64,000 nt of DNA, taken from assembly GCF_001899645.1 (NCBI RefSeq), contig NZ_MKVV01000057.1, forward strand, positions 34,353-98,352. The letters run 5' to 3'. This document shows, piece after piece, positions 54,277 through 63,410 of the stretch (its first letter is position 1; each line of letters opens with the position of its first letter). The translations under genes and the position numbers were made by a program. The notes under the pieces are model-generated. The model was not told the origin of the DNA, searched no databases, and saw only the letters and a list, made by a program, of their open reading frames with translations. This stretch comes from Pseudonocardia sp. 73-21. Its GTDB lineage: Bacteria > Actinomycetota > Actinomycetes > Mycobacteriales > Pseudonocardiaceae.

Positions 54277-55923
54277 TCACGGCCCGCACGCCGGCAGCCG
54301 CACCTCCATCGTCGTCCCCTCGCCCGGTGCGCTCCGCACCGTCAGCGAGCCGTCCATGGCCTCCGCGAGCCCGCGGGCCAGCACCATGCCCAGGCCGGTG
54401 CCCGGGCCGTCGTGGGCGCCGAGCCGGTCGAACGGCACGAACAGCCGGTCGAGCATCTCCTCGGGGATGCCCGGCCCCGAGTCCGCCACCCGGACCGCGA
54501 CGCACGCGCCCGCAGGCTCGGCCGTGACCCGCACCCAGCCGCCGCTGCGGTTGTAGCGCACGCCGTTGGCCACAAGGTTGATCAGGACCTGGCGCAGCCG
54601 GCGGGGGTCGGCCCGCACCACCAGGCCGCTGCAGGTGCGGTCGAGGGTGATGCCGTGCTGGTCGGCGGCCGGCTGGAGCAGGTCGACGACCTCGCCGACC
54701 AGCTCGTCGAGGGGGGTGTCGGACAGGGTCAGCGGGAGCGCGGCCGCCTCGATCCTCGCGATGTCGAGCAGGTCGTCGACCAGCGAGAGGATGTGCGACG
54801 AGGCGCCCGCGATGTGGCCCAGCGCCGCGCGTCGCCGGTCGTCGGCGAGGTCGAGGGTGCCCAGCAGCTCGGTGAACCCGGTGATGGCCTGCAGCGGGGT
54901 GCGCATCTCGTGGCTGAGCGCGGACAGGAAGTCCGACTTCGCGCGGCTGGCCTCCTCGGCGACGCCCCGGGCGAGCTCGGCCTCGCGGCGGGCCCGGCGC
55001 TCGCGCTCGCCGGCGCGCCGCGCGGTGACGTCGAGGACGTTCATCGACAGGTAGAGCGGGGCCCCGTCCGCGCCGCGCACCACCGACGCCGTGACCGCGG
55101 CCTCGACGGGAGCACCTCCCTCCCGGGCGAGCGTGGTCTCGAACTGGACGGACTCGCCCGAGCCGGAGATGAGCCGGCGCAGCGCCCCGACGGCGGCGGG
55201 CTCCAGCAGCGACGCGAGGTCGGCGGCCAGCAGCTCGTCCTCGGAGCGGCCCATCATGTCCTGCAGGGCCCGGTTGACCTTGCCGAAGCGCCGGCCGGGC
55301 GCGGTCAGGGCCATGCCGACGGCGTTGTCCTCGAACGCGCGCCGGAAACGCTCCTCGCTCTCGGCCAGCGCCCCGTAGAGCCGGGCGTGCTCGATCGCGA
55401 CGGACGCGAGGTGGGTGAACCGTTCGACGAGCCGGTGCTCGCGGTCGGTCGGGACGTGCGGTTCGTCGTGGTAGACGGCGAAGGTGCCGAGCACGCCGGC
55501 GCCCCGGCCGCGGATGGGGCTGGACCAGCAGGCCCGCAGGCCGTGCGGCATGGCGAGCGCGCGGAAGTGCACCCACCGCCGGTCACGCGCGATGTCCTCG
55601 GCGACGACCTCGTCGTCGAGGTAGGCGGCGGCCCCGCAGGAGCCCGCGTTCTCGCCGATGGGCAGGCCGTCGACGGCGGCCGAGTACTCGTGGGGAAGCG
55701 TCGGCGCCGCGCCGTGGCGCAGGGTCCGGGAGCCGGTGTCGAGCAGCAGCACCGAGCACCGGCTGCCGGGGATGAGCTCCTCCAGCGACTGCGTGACGGC
55801 GCCGAGCACCTCGGGCAGCGCGACGCCCGCGGCGATCAGTTCCAGCACCCTCGTCTGGCGCCGCAGCAGCCCCAGGCTGTCGGAGTGGTCGAGATCCACG
55901 TCGAGGTCGACGGCCGGGAGCAT
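54277..55923 (-). CDS. Hybrid GAF-PAS sensor histidine kinase
   Basis: A 548-aa cytosolic sensor kinase: a GAF domain (about residues 15-170), a PAS domain (about 180-300), HisKA with the phospho-His in SALSHEMRTPLQ and a HATPase domain (NLVANGVRYN, DSGPGIP and GPGTGLGMVLARG boxes). No membrane segment is seen, so the signal is intracellular (ligand or redox in the GAF/PAS domains). The start overlaps the response regulator stop by one base (TGATG), so the pair is translationally coupled. ATG 55923. Confidence 0.93.
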   Translation of the reverse strand: MLPAVDLDVDLDHSDSLGLLRRQTRVLELIAAGVALPEVLGAVTQSLEELIPGSRCSVLLLDTGSRTLRHGAAPTLPHEYSAAVDGLPIGENAGSCGAAAYLDDEVVAEDIARDRRWVHFRALAMPHGLRACWSSPIRGRGAGVLGTFAVYHDEPHVPTDREHRLVERFTHLASVAIEHARLYGALAESEERFRRAFEDNAVGMALTAPGRRFGKVNRALQDMMGRSEDELLAADLASLLEPAAVGALRRLISGSGESVQFETTLAREGGAPVEAAVTASVVRGADGAPLYLSMNVLDVTARRAGERERRARREAELARGVAEEASRAKSDFLSALSHEMRTPLQAITGFTELLGTLDLADDRRRAALGHIAGASSHILSLVDDLLDIARIEAAALPLTLSDTPLDELVGEVVDLLQPAADQHGITLDRTCSGLVVRADPRRLRQVLINLVANGVRYNRSGGWVRVTAEPAGACVAVRVADSGPGIPEEMLDRLFVPFDRLGAHDGPGTGLGMVLARGLAEAMDGSLTVRSAPGEGTTMEVRLPACGP

Positions 55924-56612
55924 CACGGCTCCAGCTGGTAGCCGACGCCGCGCACCGTGCGTAGCCGCCGCGGGCGGGACGAGTCGGTCTCCAGCTTGTG
56001 GCGCAGCCGGTGCACGTGCTCGGTGACCGTGGCCTCGCTGGTCCACTCCGGCTCGCTGCGCCACACCTGTTGCAGCAGCTGGGCGCGGGTGAAGACGCGG
56101 CGGGGATGGCGGGCGAGGAAGGCCAGGAGGTCGAACTCCCGCGCGGTGAGCTCGACGGGCGTGCCGTCGACGGTGACCTCGCGGGTGTCCGGATCGACCA
56201 CGAGGCCGCAGACCGCGGCCGGTGCCGTCCGGCCCGAGCGGCGCAGAACCGACCGCACCCGCGCCGCCAGCTCGCCCGGCGAGAACGGTTTGACGAGGTA
56301 GTCGTCGGCGCCGAGGTCGAGCCCGACGATGCGGTCGGTCTCGCCGCTGCGGCCCGACAGCACGATCACCGGCAACGGTGGGCCGTCGTCGCGGGCGCGG
56401 ACGCGACGCAGCACGTCGAGGCCGCCCACGCCGGGCATCGACAGGTCGAGCACGACGAGATCGGGCCGGTCGGAGGCGATGCGGTCCAGAGCGGCGGCGC
56501 CGTCACAGGCGTGGGTGACGGCGAACCCGTCGGCCTCCAGCTGCCAGGACACGACGGTGCGCACCCGCTCGTCGTCGTCGACGATCAGCACCCGCGCCGC
56601 GTGTTCGGCCAC
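55923..56612 (-). CDS. OmpR-family response regulator
   Basis: A 229-aa two-domain regulator. The receiver domain has RVLIVDDDERVRT, the phosphoacceptor Asp in VVLDLSMPGVGG, Thr/Ser in IVLSGRSGETD and Lys in LVKPFSPGEL. The C-terminal winged helix has VELTAREFDLLAFLARHP and EHVHRLRHKL. GTG 56612 is chosen over 56618 because the GGGGAG ribosome site then lies seven bases upstream. It is first in a two-gene operon with the overlapping kinase. Confidence 0.93.
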   Translation of the reverse strand: MAEHAARVLIVDDDERVRTVVSWQLEADGFAVTHACDGAAALDRIASDRPDLVVLDLSMPGVGGLDVLRRVRARDDGPPLPVIVLSGRSGETDRIVGLDLGADDYLVKPFSPGELAARVRSVLRRSGRTAPAAVCGLVVDPDTREVTVDGTPVELTAREFDLLAFLARHPRRVFTRAQLLQQVWRSEPEWTSEATVTEHVHRLRHKLETDSSRPRRLRTVRGVGYQLEP

Positions 56613-56693
56613 GACCACTCCCCACTGAGCCCGTCGGAACGCCCATCCTGCCCGGCGTGGGCAGGATGGGCAACGGGCCCGGCGGGGTGGGCG

Positions 56694-57680
56694 TCAGGAC
56701 GCGTTGACCTTCGGCATGATCTCCTCGACGAGGCGCTTCAGGTCGTCCATGGTCTTGGACGTCGGCACGTCCCGGAACGGCGGCCAGATCATCGGCATCG
56801 TCAGACCGGCCTCCTTGTAGGCCTTGAGCCGGTCCTCGATCTGCTGGGCGGTGCCCGCCAGCAGGTTCGTGACCTTGCCGTTGTCGGTCTGGTCCAGCGG
56901 CTCGTCGGTGATGACCGTCCAGATCATGCTGGACATCTCGAAGTTCTCGGGGAAGCCCTTGCCGAGCTCGTTGAGCTCGCGCTCCATCTCCCCCTTCCAG
57001 CGCTTGATGTCCTCGGGGGTGTCCTGGATGCCGATCCAACCCTGCAGGCCGTACTTCGCGATGCGCTTGGCCGACCGCTTCGGGTCCTTGAGGCCGGAGA
57101 AGTAGATCGGCAGCGGGTCCTGCAGCGGCTTGTGGCCGAAGCCGCCGAGCTCGATGTCGGCGAACTCGCCCTTGTACTCGAACAGCTCGTTGTTCCAGAT
57201 GCCGGTCATGATCTCGAGCGTCTCGCGGACGTGGCCGTGCCGGCGCGGGAACAGGTCCGCCACGCCGGAGGCGGCGAACTCCTCGGGCATCCAGCCGGAG
57301 CCGACGCCCACGTTGAGGCGGCCGTTCGAGAGGTGGTCGATCGTGGCCAGCTCGGTGGCCAGCACGGCCGAGCCGCGGAACGGCGTGTTGGTGATGCTCA
57401 TGCCGAAGCGGATCTTGGTCGTCTTCGCGGCGAGCCAGGGCAGCAGCGGGTAGCCCTGGAACCACTTGCCCCGCGAGATGACCGGCAGGCCGTTGGGCAG
57501 CCCCTCCATCATGCCGAACGGGTAGTCCATCTCGGCGCGATCGGACCGCTCCGGGACGAACACCCGGTCGAGCGTCCAGACGGAGTCCATGTCGAGGTCC
57601 TCGGCGAGGGCCGTGAGGTCCTCCAGCTCCTTGACGGTCACCTCGTCGCGGAAGTTCGGCAGGTAGAGAGCGAGTTTCAT
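56694..57680 (-). CDS. LLM-class F420-dependent oxidoreductase
   Basis: A 328-aa luciferase-like (beta/alpha)8 flavin or deazaflavin oxidoreductase. The segments KLALYLPNFRDEV, TPFRGSAVLATELATIDHLS and GRLNVGVGSGWMPEEFAASG fit the F420-dependent group in actinobacteria. A Thr/Gly-rich TPEDIK-type nucleotide-binding region and a C-terminal MIWPPFRDVPTSKTM segment follow. ATG 57680 has a GGAGG site ten bases upstream. It diverges from the acetoacetyl-CoA synthetase. Confidence 0.9.
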   Translation of the reverse strand: MKLALYLPNFRDEVTVKELEDLTALAEDLDMDSVWTLDRVFVPERSDRAEMDYPFGMMEGLPNGLPVISRGKWFQGYPLLPWLAAKTTKIRFGMSITNTPFRGSAVLATELATIDHLSNGRLNVGVGSGWMPEEFAASGVADLFPRRHGHVRETLEIMTGIWNNELFEYKGEFADIELGGFGHKPLQDPLPIYFSGLKDPKRSAKRIAKYGLQGWIGIQDTPEDIKRWKGEMERELNELGKGFPENFEMSSMIWTVITDEPLDQTDNGKVTNLLAGTAQQIEDRLKAYKEAGLTMPMIWPPFRDVPTSKTMDDLKRLVEEIMPKVNAS

Positions 57681-57788
57681 GGGTTGCGGCCTCCTTCGAG
57701 ACGTCGTCGTCAGCAAGATCGTGCTCCCGCCGTCTCAACACCCGGACACACGAATCTCAACGGACCGTCAACGGCCGCGAACCCGCTC

Positions 57789-57794
57789 TATGTT
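57789..57794 (+). promoter_or_regulatory. -10 element of the acetoacetyl-CoA synthetase gene
   Basis: TATGTT ends six bases before ATG 57801, so the transcript is probably leaderless. The -35 region is weak (CGTCAAC near 57766). Leaderless starts are common in actinobacteria. Confidence 0.5.
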
Positions 57795-57800
57795 GCACGT

Positions 57801-59753
57801 ATGGACGCCGTCTGGACCCCCACCGCGGACCGCATCGAGCACTCGGCCCTGCGCGACTACCTGAACTGGTTGGAGAAGCGCGAGGGGTGCTCGTTCCCCG
57901 ACCACGACGCCCTGCACGCCTGGTCGGTGGAGGACCTGGACCGGTTCTGGGTCTCGCTGGTCGACTACTACCAGGTCGAGTTCTCCACGCCGTGGCGCCA
58001 CGTGCGCACCTCCGACCCGATGCCCCGCACCCGCTGGTTCCCCGGGGCCCGGCTGAACTTCGCGCAGCACGCCCTGCGGCACGGCGACGACGACGCCGTC
58101 GCGCTCGTGTGCGTGCAGGAGGGCGGGCTGCCCGCGCGTGAGATCACCTGGGCCGCGCTGCGCCGCTCGGTGGCGGCCGTGGCCGGCTGGCTGCGCGAGG
58201 CGGGCGTGCAACCGGGCGACCGTGTGGGCGCCTACCTGCCCAACACCGAGCACGCCGTGATCGGCTGCCTCGCCGCGGCGGCGGTCGGCGCGGTCTGGGC
58301 GTGCTGCTCGCCGGACTTCGGCGCCGACGGCACGACCGGCCGGCTCGCGCAGCTCGAACCCACCGTGCTCATCGCCGCCGACGGCTACCACTGGAACGGC
58401 AAGGAGATCGACCGCGGCGACGTGGTCGCGCAGCTGCGGGAGAACCTCCCGACGGTGCGCCACGTCGTGCACGTCGCGGTGCTCGACCGGCCCGCTCCCG
58501 ACGGCGCGACGCCGTGGGACGAGCTGCTGGCCACGGACGCGGCCCCGGAGTTCGAGCAGGTCGAGTTCTCCCACCCGCTGTGGGTGCTGTTCACCTCCGG
58601 CACCACCGGTCTGCCCAAGGGCCTGGTGCACGGCCACGGCGGGATCACGCTGCAGGGCCTGGAGTGGGCCGGGCTGTACGGCGGGCTCCGCACCGGCGAG
58701 CGGATGTTCACCTACACCTCCACCGGCTGGGCGCTGTGGAACATCCAGCTGGACGCGCTCACCCAGGGCGCGAGCATCGTCCTGTACGAGGGCAGCCCCA
58801 ACCACCCGGCGGGCGCGATCTGGGAGGTCGCGGCGCGGACCGGGGCCGATCTCATGCTGCTGGGCGCCGCCGTCGTCATGGCCACGGCGAACACCGGGGT
58901 CTCGCCGCGGCAGGAGCACGACCTGTCCCGGCTGCGGCACGTCTCGGTCAGCGGCTCGGCGCTGCCCCCGGCCGGCTACGAGTGGCTGCTGGAGCACGTC
59001 GGTGACCTGCGGATCGACTCCACCAGCGGCGGCACCGACATCTCCGGCTCGTTCGTCGGTGCCAACGAGTACGCGCCCGTGCAGGCGGGCCGCATCGGCG
59101 GGAAGATCGCGGGCGTCGACTGCGCGGCCTGGGACGAGGACGGTAACCCGGTGGTCGACGAGGTCGGCGACCTCGTGATCACCCAGCCCATGCCGTCGAT
59201 GCCGGTGCAGCTGTGGAACGACCCGGACGCCGTCCGCTACACCGAGAGCTACTTCGACACCTGGCCCGGCGTCTGGCGCCACGGCGACTGGGTGACGATG
59301 CACTCCGACGGCTCGATCTCCATCCACGGCCGCTCGGACTCCACGCTCAACCGGCAGGGTGTGCGGCTGGGCAGCAGCGACTTCTACGACGTGCTGGAGA
59401 CCCTGCCGGAGATCACCGAGACCCTGGTGATCGGCGTCGACCTGCCTGACGACAGCTACTGGCTGGGCCTGTTCGTGGTGCCGGCGGCCGGCCACGAGGT
59501 GGACGACACGCTCAAGCAGAAGATCGTCAGCACGCTGCGGACGCGCCTGACGCCGCGGCACGTCCCCGACGAGATCCTCGCCGCCCCCGCCGTGCCGCAC
59601 ACGTTGAGCGGCAAGAAGCTCGAGGTCCCGATCAAGAAGCTGCTGGCCGGCAGGCCGCTGGAGAAGGCCGCCAACATGGCGTCGGTCGACGATCCCGACG
59701 CCCTGCGCTGGTACGCGCGGTTCGCCGAGGACCGGGCGGGCTCGGCGACGTGA
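57801..59753 (+). CDS. Acetoacetyl-CoA synthetase
   Basis: A 650-aa adenylate-forming enzyme that activates acetoacetate to acetoacetyl-CoA. The adenylate loop is FTSGTTGLPKG, the ACS-like region reads STSGGTDISGSFVGANEYAP, and the C-terminal SGKKLEVPIKKLLAG contains the catalytic lysine. The N-terminal domain and the W-rich region (TSTGWALWNIQLDALTQGAS) are those of acetoacetate rather than acetate ligases. ATG 57801; the stop overlaps the next gene by four bases. Ketone-body or polyhydroxyalkanoate metabolism is likely. Confidence 0.93.
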   Translation: MDAVWTPTADRIEHSALRDYLNWLEKREGCSFPDHDALHAWSVEDLDRFWVSLVDYYQVEFSTPWRHVRTSDPMPRTRWFPGARLNFAQHALRHGDDDAVALVCVQEGGLPAREITWAALRRSVAAVAGWLREAGVQPGDRVGAYLPNTEHAVIGCLAAAAVGAVWACCSPDFGADGTTGRLAQLEPTVLIAADGYHWNGKEIDRGDVVAQLRENLPTVRHVVHVAVLDRPAPDGATPWDELLATDAAPEFEQVEFSHPLWVLFTSGTTGLPKGLVHGHGGITLQGLEWAGLYGGLRTGERMFTYTSTGWALWNIQLDALTQGASIVLYEGSPNHPAGAIWEVAARTGADLMLLGAAVVMATANTGVSPRQEHDLSRLRHVSVSGSALPPAGYEWLLEHVGDLRIDSTSGGTDISGSFVGANEYAPVQAGRIGGKIAGVDCAAWDEDGNPVVDEVGDLVITQPMPSMPVQLWNDPDAVRYTESYFDTWPGVWRHGDWVTMHSDGSISIHGRSDSTLNRQGVRLGSSDFYDVLETLPEITETLVIGVDLPDDSYWLGLFVVPAAGHEVDDTLKQKIVSTLRTRLTPRHVPDEILAAPAVPHTLSGKKLEVPIKKLLAGRPLEKAANMASVDDPDALRWYARFAEDRAGSAT

Positions 59754-60496
59754 GACTGGGCGCGACGCTGGCCTACCTGTCCCCGGGCCCGCCCCTCCCG
59801 ATCGCGGAGACGGCGAAGCGGCTGGTGGGCGAGGGGTTCGAGAGCCTCTGGGTGCCCCAGGTGATCGGGCGCGGGTTCCTGGTCCCGGACCCGTTCGTGA
59901 CGCTGGCGGCGGCGGCCACGGCCACCGAGGGCGTGGAGGTGGGCACGGCCACCGTGCAGGTGCCGCTGCACCATCCCGCCGACCTCGCCCACCGGATGCT
60001 GTCGCTGATGGCGGTGTGCGGCGACCGTCTGACCCTCGGCGTCAGCCCCGGCTCGACCGACGTCGACTACGCCACGTTCGACCGGGACCACGCCACGCGC
60101 TTCCGCACGTTCGACGCGAACCTGATGCGCCTGCGGGCGCTGCTCGCCGAGGGCCACGACGAGCGCGCCGACCTCGCGCCCCGTCCCGCCCGCGTGCCGC
60201 CGCTGCTGCTCGGCTCGTGGGGGGCCAGGGTCGAGAAGGCCGCCCGGGAGTTCGACGGCTGGCTGGCGTCGGGGTACCGCAGCACGGCCGACCAGATCGT
60301 CGCCGCCCACGAGCGGTACCGCGCCGCGGGCGGCCGGCGCGCGATCGTCTGCGCGATCCCGCTGTCCGGGAAGGAGGATCTCGGACCCGTCGGCGAGCAG
60401 CTGCACCGCTACGCCGAGGCCGGCTTCGACGACGCCGTCGTGCTGATCGAACCGGGCGGCCCGGATCCCGGGGACGTCAGGGCCCTCTTCGGATGA
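59750..60496 (+). CDS. LLM-class oxidoreductase-like protein
   Basis: A 248-aa short luciferase-like monooxygenase-type protein: LGATLAYLSPGPPLPIAETA, EGFESLWVPQVIGRGFLVPD, RLTLGVSPGSTDVDY and LLLGSWGARVEKAAREFDGW. It is about 80 residues shorter than typical F420 oxidoreductases but covers a complete barrel core. GTG 59750 overlaps the acetoacetyl-CoA synthetase stop (GTGA), so the genes are co-expressed. The substrate is unknown. The downstream gap to 60632 has no gene. Confidence 0.85.
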   Translation: MRLGATLAYLSPGPPLPIAETAKRLVGEGFESLWVPQVIGRGFLVPDPFVTLAAAATATEGVEVGTATVQVPLHHPADLAHRMLSLMAVCGDRLTLGVSPGSTDVDYATFDRDHATRFRTFDANLMRLRALLAEGHDERADLAPRPARVPPLLLGSWGARVEKAAREFDGWLASGYRSTADQIVAAHERYRAAGGRRAIVCAIPLSGKEDLGPVGEQLHRYAEAGFDDAVVLIEPGGPDPGDVRALFG

Positions 60497-60632
60497 CGCC
60501 GCCGGCCCGGCCGACGAGTCCACGGTCGGTGGTCGGGCCGGGCCCGGTGCCCGGCATCGTCCCGGGGGAGATCCCGTTCCGGGAGCGGCACCCGGCGCCG
60601 CCGTCCCCGAGCCAGGTGGGTGTCCGGCCGCG

Positions 60633-61180
60633 TCAGCCCCCGGGATGGCGGGGGACGACGGCGAAGACCTCCAGGTCGGCCGGCGTCCCCTTCGCCCGGA
60701 ACGCGCGGCGCCGGCGCACGACGTAGCGCTCCCGGTCGAGGTTCTCCAGCGCCGGCCCCGAGACGAGCACCTCGCCGCCGTTCGCGGCCGCCGCGACCCG
60801 GGCGGCGATGTTGACGTCGACGCCGAGGTAGTCGCGCCGCACGACGCGGGGGTGTCCGGAGTGGACGCCGGTGCGCAGCTGCGGCCGGTCCCCCCCGACG
60901 TCGACCGACGGCACGGAGCCGGCCATCTCGTGGCAGGCCGCGACCGCGGCGGCGGTGTCGGCGAACACGGCCATGTGCCCGTCGCCCAGGGACTTCACCA
61001 TCGTGCCGTGGTGCCGGTTGACGGCGTCCTCGCTGATCCGGGTGACCGCCCGGACGAGGCGCAGGACCTGGTCGTCGCCGGCGCGGAGCGCCCAGCTGGA
61101 GAATCCGACGAGGTCGGTGAACACGATCGTGACCTCGACGCCGGCGCGGCGGACGCTGCGCCGCGCGGCCAGGGACTGGC
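60633..61180 (-). pseudogene. Class III adenylate/guanylate cyclase, N-terminally truncated
   Basis: The conserved cyclase homology domain is complete (about 165 residues): metal Asp in TIVFTDLVGFSSW and SLGDGHMAVF, the substrate Lys in MVKSLGDG, and the transition-state Asn/Arg in GVDVNIAARVAAAANGGEV. No start codon or N-terminal sensor domain precedes it. Upstream, at about 61175-61185, the sequence switches to a fragment of another gene on the opposite strand. An internal GTG could make a bare catalytic domain, but a truncated gene is the simpler reading. Confidence 0.65.
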
Positions 61181-61181
61181 C

Positions 61182-61325
61182 TCGTCGTCGATCATCGCGG
61201 TGAAGGTGTACCGCCGGCGCAACGGGCACGTGTTCCTGGAGCCGCGCAACCCCGCCTACGACGTGATCGACGGCGACCGGGCGGTCGTGCTGGGCGTCGT
61301 CGTGTCGGTGCTGCGCAGCGTCTGA
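61182..61325 (+). pseudogene. LexA/S24-peptidase C-terminal fragment
   Basis: The translation IAVKVYRRRNGHVFLEPRNP followed by AYDVIDGDRAVVLGVVVSVL strongly resembles the last beta-strands of a LexA-type repressor (VKxxRRxGGHVxLxPxNPAY). The HTH domain and the self-cleavage core are absent. It begins exactly where the truncated cyclase gene ends. It is the surviving tail of a second LexA-like gene. Confidence 0.7.
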
Positions 61326-61405
61326 GGGCCGGGGCCCGGGAAGGCGCGGTGGGACCGGACCCGTGAGTGCGAGGCGCTTCGGGACCGCCCGCCCGCCGAG
61401 CGGGC

Positions 61406-61966
61406 TCAGCCGGCCGCCGGGCGGTACGCCATGTGCACCACGCCGTTGTCGAAGGCCTGGGTGCCGGCCAGTGTCAGCGGGGTCCGCGGTGCGCCCTCGG
61501 GGAACAGGCGGGGGCCCTCGCCCAGTGCCAGCGGGTAGACGAGCAGGTGCAGCTCGTCGACCAGCCCGTCGGCGAGCATGGCGCGCACCAGGGTGCCGCT
61601 GCCGCTGACGTAGATGTCGCCGTCCACGGAGTCCTTGAGCGTGCGGATCGCGTCCGCGTCGTAGCCACCGAGCACGGTGGAGTTGCGCCAGACCGACTCC
61701 GCGTCGTCGAGGGAGGAGGACACGACGTACTTGGTGGTGTCGTTGAAGAACGGGGCGCCGGGGTCGTCCTCCGCGGTGCGGGTGGACCAGGACGGCGCGA
61801 ACATCTCGAAGGTGGTGCGGCCGAGCAGGATCGCCGTGGTGGCCGGGCCGGTGAGGGCGCCGATGGCCTCGCCCATCTCGGGGGTGGACCCGTAGTCCAT
61901 CGTCCACATCGGGGCGCCGATGGACCCGTCGAGGGTGGTGAACTCGTGCACCTTGATCGATCCCAC
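61406..61966 (-). CDS. RibD C-terminal/dihydrofolate reductase-like protein
   Basis: A 186-aa protein of the DHFR-like RibD-C family. KVHEFTTLDGSIGAPMW, TAILLGRTTFEMFAPSW, GDIYVSGSGTLVRAML and DELHLLVYPLALGEGPRLF are the family signatures. Members reduce a small heterocycle or an unknown NADPH substrate. GTG 61966 has an AGGAG site six bases upstream. It is a common orphan gene in actinobacteria. Confidence 0.9.
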   Translation of the reverse strand: MGSIKVHEFTTLDGSIGAPMWTMDYGSTPEMGEAIGALTGPATTAILLGRTTFEMFAPSWSTRTAEDDPGAPFFNDTTKYVVSSSLDDAESVWRNSTVLGGYDADAIRTLKDSVDGDIYVSGSGTLVRAMLADGLVDELHLLVYPLALGEGPRLFPEGAPRTPLTLAGTQAFDNGVVHMAYRPAAG

Positions 61967-62076
61967 GGTGGCTCCTGTGGTCGTTGTGTCGGTTTCGGGC
62001 TGTAGACCATCGTGGTGGGTCGGAGTCATCGGTCACGCGCGGGGTTAGCAGCTGCGAACGCGGCCGGCGTGGGTGG

Positions 62077-62697
62077 ATGACCGTGCCCCGGCCCGGTCCG
62101 TTCCGCTGGATCTGCTACGCCTTCGGCGGCGGCCTGCCCGCCCGGCACCGGTCCTGGGTGCTCGGCGACGCCGGCTGCCCGAGCGGGGGGCTACGGCACT
62201 CCGCGCGCGCCTTCGTGCAGATGGCGCCGGTCGCGATCCCGGTGTTGCTGCTGGTCCCGGGCCCACTGTGGATCCGGCTCGTCGCCATCCTGCTCGGCCG
62301 GCTGGTCGGCCTGCAGTACGCGCTCCACACCATGCAGGAGTCGGTGGAGCGCCGCGTGCCCAAGGCCGGCCACCCGCGGGGCCCGCTACCGCGATCCATG
62401 ATCTTTTTTCGTTCGCCCACGGCGCCGGGGTCCGCGGTGCGAGTGTGCCCGCACCATGACTCCTCTCCCTCGCCGCACCGTCGTCGCCGTGGTGGTGCTC
62501 GGCCTGCTCGCGCTGCTGCCCGCCGTCGCCGGCGCGGCCCCGGCCGACGACTGCACGTGGCGGGTCACGGCGCAGCAGCTGGCCGCGGCCCTGCCGGACC
62601 AGGACGATCCCGCCGCGCAGCGGCTGCTGCGGATCCTGCGGAACGCGGGCTTCACCGGCGAGGGACCGGCACCGGGATGCCAGCCGTCCGGGGGTGA
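62077..62697 (+). CDS. DUF5313-type small membrane protein with abnormal C-terminus
   Basis: The first 100 residues are those of a DUF5313 protein: TVPRPGPFRWICYAFGGGLP, RHRSWVLGDAGCPSGGLRHS and two helices (VAIPVLLLVPGPLWIRLV, LGRLVGLQYALHTMQ). After KAGHPRG the open frame continues into the GH16 gene for another 300 bases with Arg/Pro-rich translation. One frame over, RYRDP and a stop at 62401 would end the protein naturally. A frameshift near 62380 has probably extended it, so only the first part is credible. Confidence 0.6.
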   Translation: MTVPRPGPFRWICYAFGGGLPARHRSWVLGDAGCPSGGLRHSARAFVQMAPVAIPVLLLVPGPLWIRLVAILLGRLVGLQYALHTMQESVERRVPKAGHPRGPLPRSMIFFRSPTAPGSAVRVCPHHDSSPSPHRRRRGGARPARAAARRRRRGPGRRLHVAGHGAAAGRGPAGPGRSRRAAAAADPAERGLHRRGTGTGMPAVRG

Positions 62698-63397
62698 CAC
62701 GGGCAGGTACGTGTTCGCCGACGAGTTCGACGGCACGCAGGTCGACACGGCGCTCTGGTCGATCGGCGACCGCCCCGGTGACGCGAGCAACAACGAGTCC
62801 CAGTGCTACGTCCCGGGCAACGTCTCCGTCGCCGACGGCGCCCTGCAGATCCGCTCGAAGGTCGACTCGTCGTGCAGCGGCTACCGCTACACCTCCGGGA
62901 TGGTGCAGTGGAAGCAGTTCACGATGCTCCGCGGCACCATCGAGATCCGGGCCAAGCAGTCCGGCGGCAGGGGCTCGTGGCCGGCGCAGTGGCTGCTCGG
63001 TGCCAAGTGCCAGACGGCGTTCAAGGGCACGGCCGAGAACGTCGGGGGATGCGACTGGCCCAGCCCCGGCTCCGACGAGGTCGACATCGCCGAGTTCAAG
63101 TCCGACGGGCCGACCGTCGACTGGCAGAACGTCGTCTCCGGCGGCAGTGGCTTCAAGACCTGCAAACCCACCGTCCCGGACGCGTCGCAGAACTGGCACG
63201 TCTACTCCTTCACGTGGACCGACAGCGCCCTGAACTGGGGCATCGACGGGAAGACCACCTGCACGCAGCAGGAGGTGGTGCCGAGCACGCCGATGTTCCT
63301 GATCATCAACAACGCCATGGGCGGGGCGGGCGGCGCCATCGACGACGGTGCGTTCCCCCAGACCATGCAGATCGACTACGTCCGGGTCTCCCGGTGA
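62456..63397 (+). CDS. Secreted GH16 beta-glucanase-like glycoside hydrolase
   Basis: A 313-aa exported enzyme. The signal peptide is RRTVVAVVVLGLLALLPAVA. It is followed by a short helical module (CTWRVTAQQLAAALPDQDDP, AAQRLLRILRNAGF) and a GH16 domain with FADEFDGTQVD, FTMLRGTIEIRAKQSGG and the catalytic EVDIAE (Glu-x-Asp-x-x-Glu). It should cut beta-1,3- or mixed-linked glucans outside the cell. Several cysteine pairs suggest disulfides. Its start lies within the readthrough frame of the upstream gene. Confidence 0.93.
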   Translation: MTPLPRRTVVAVVVLGLLALLPAVAGAAPADDCTWRVTAQQLAAALPDQDDPAAQRLLRILRNAGFTGEGPAPGCQPSGGDTGRYVFADEFDGTQVDTALWSIGDRPGDASNNESQCYVPGNVSVADGALQIRSKVDSSCSGYRYTSGMVQWKQFTMLRGTIEIRAKQSGGRGSWPAQWLLGAKCQTAFKGTAENVGGCDWPSPGSDEVDIAEFKSDGPTVDWQNVVSGGSGFKTCKPTVPDASQNWHVYSFTWTDSALNWGIDGKTTCTQQEVVPSTPMFLIINNAMGGAGGAIDDGAFPQTMQIDYVRVSR

Positions 63398-63410
63398 GGA
63401 GCGCGGTGAC

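Noticed and set aside
56618..57741. Minus-strand open frame covering the LLM oxidoreductase and the response-regulator start
   Set aside because: The frame is a shadow; the LLM protein is fully explained in another frame from 57680.
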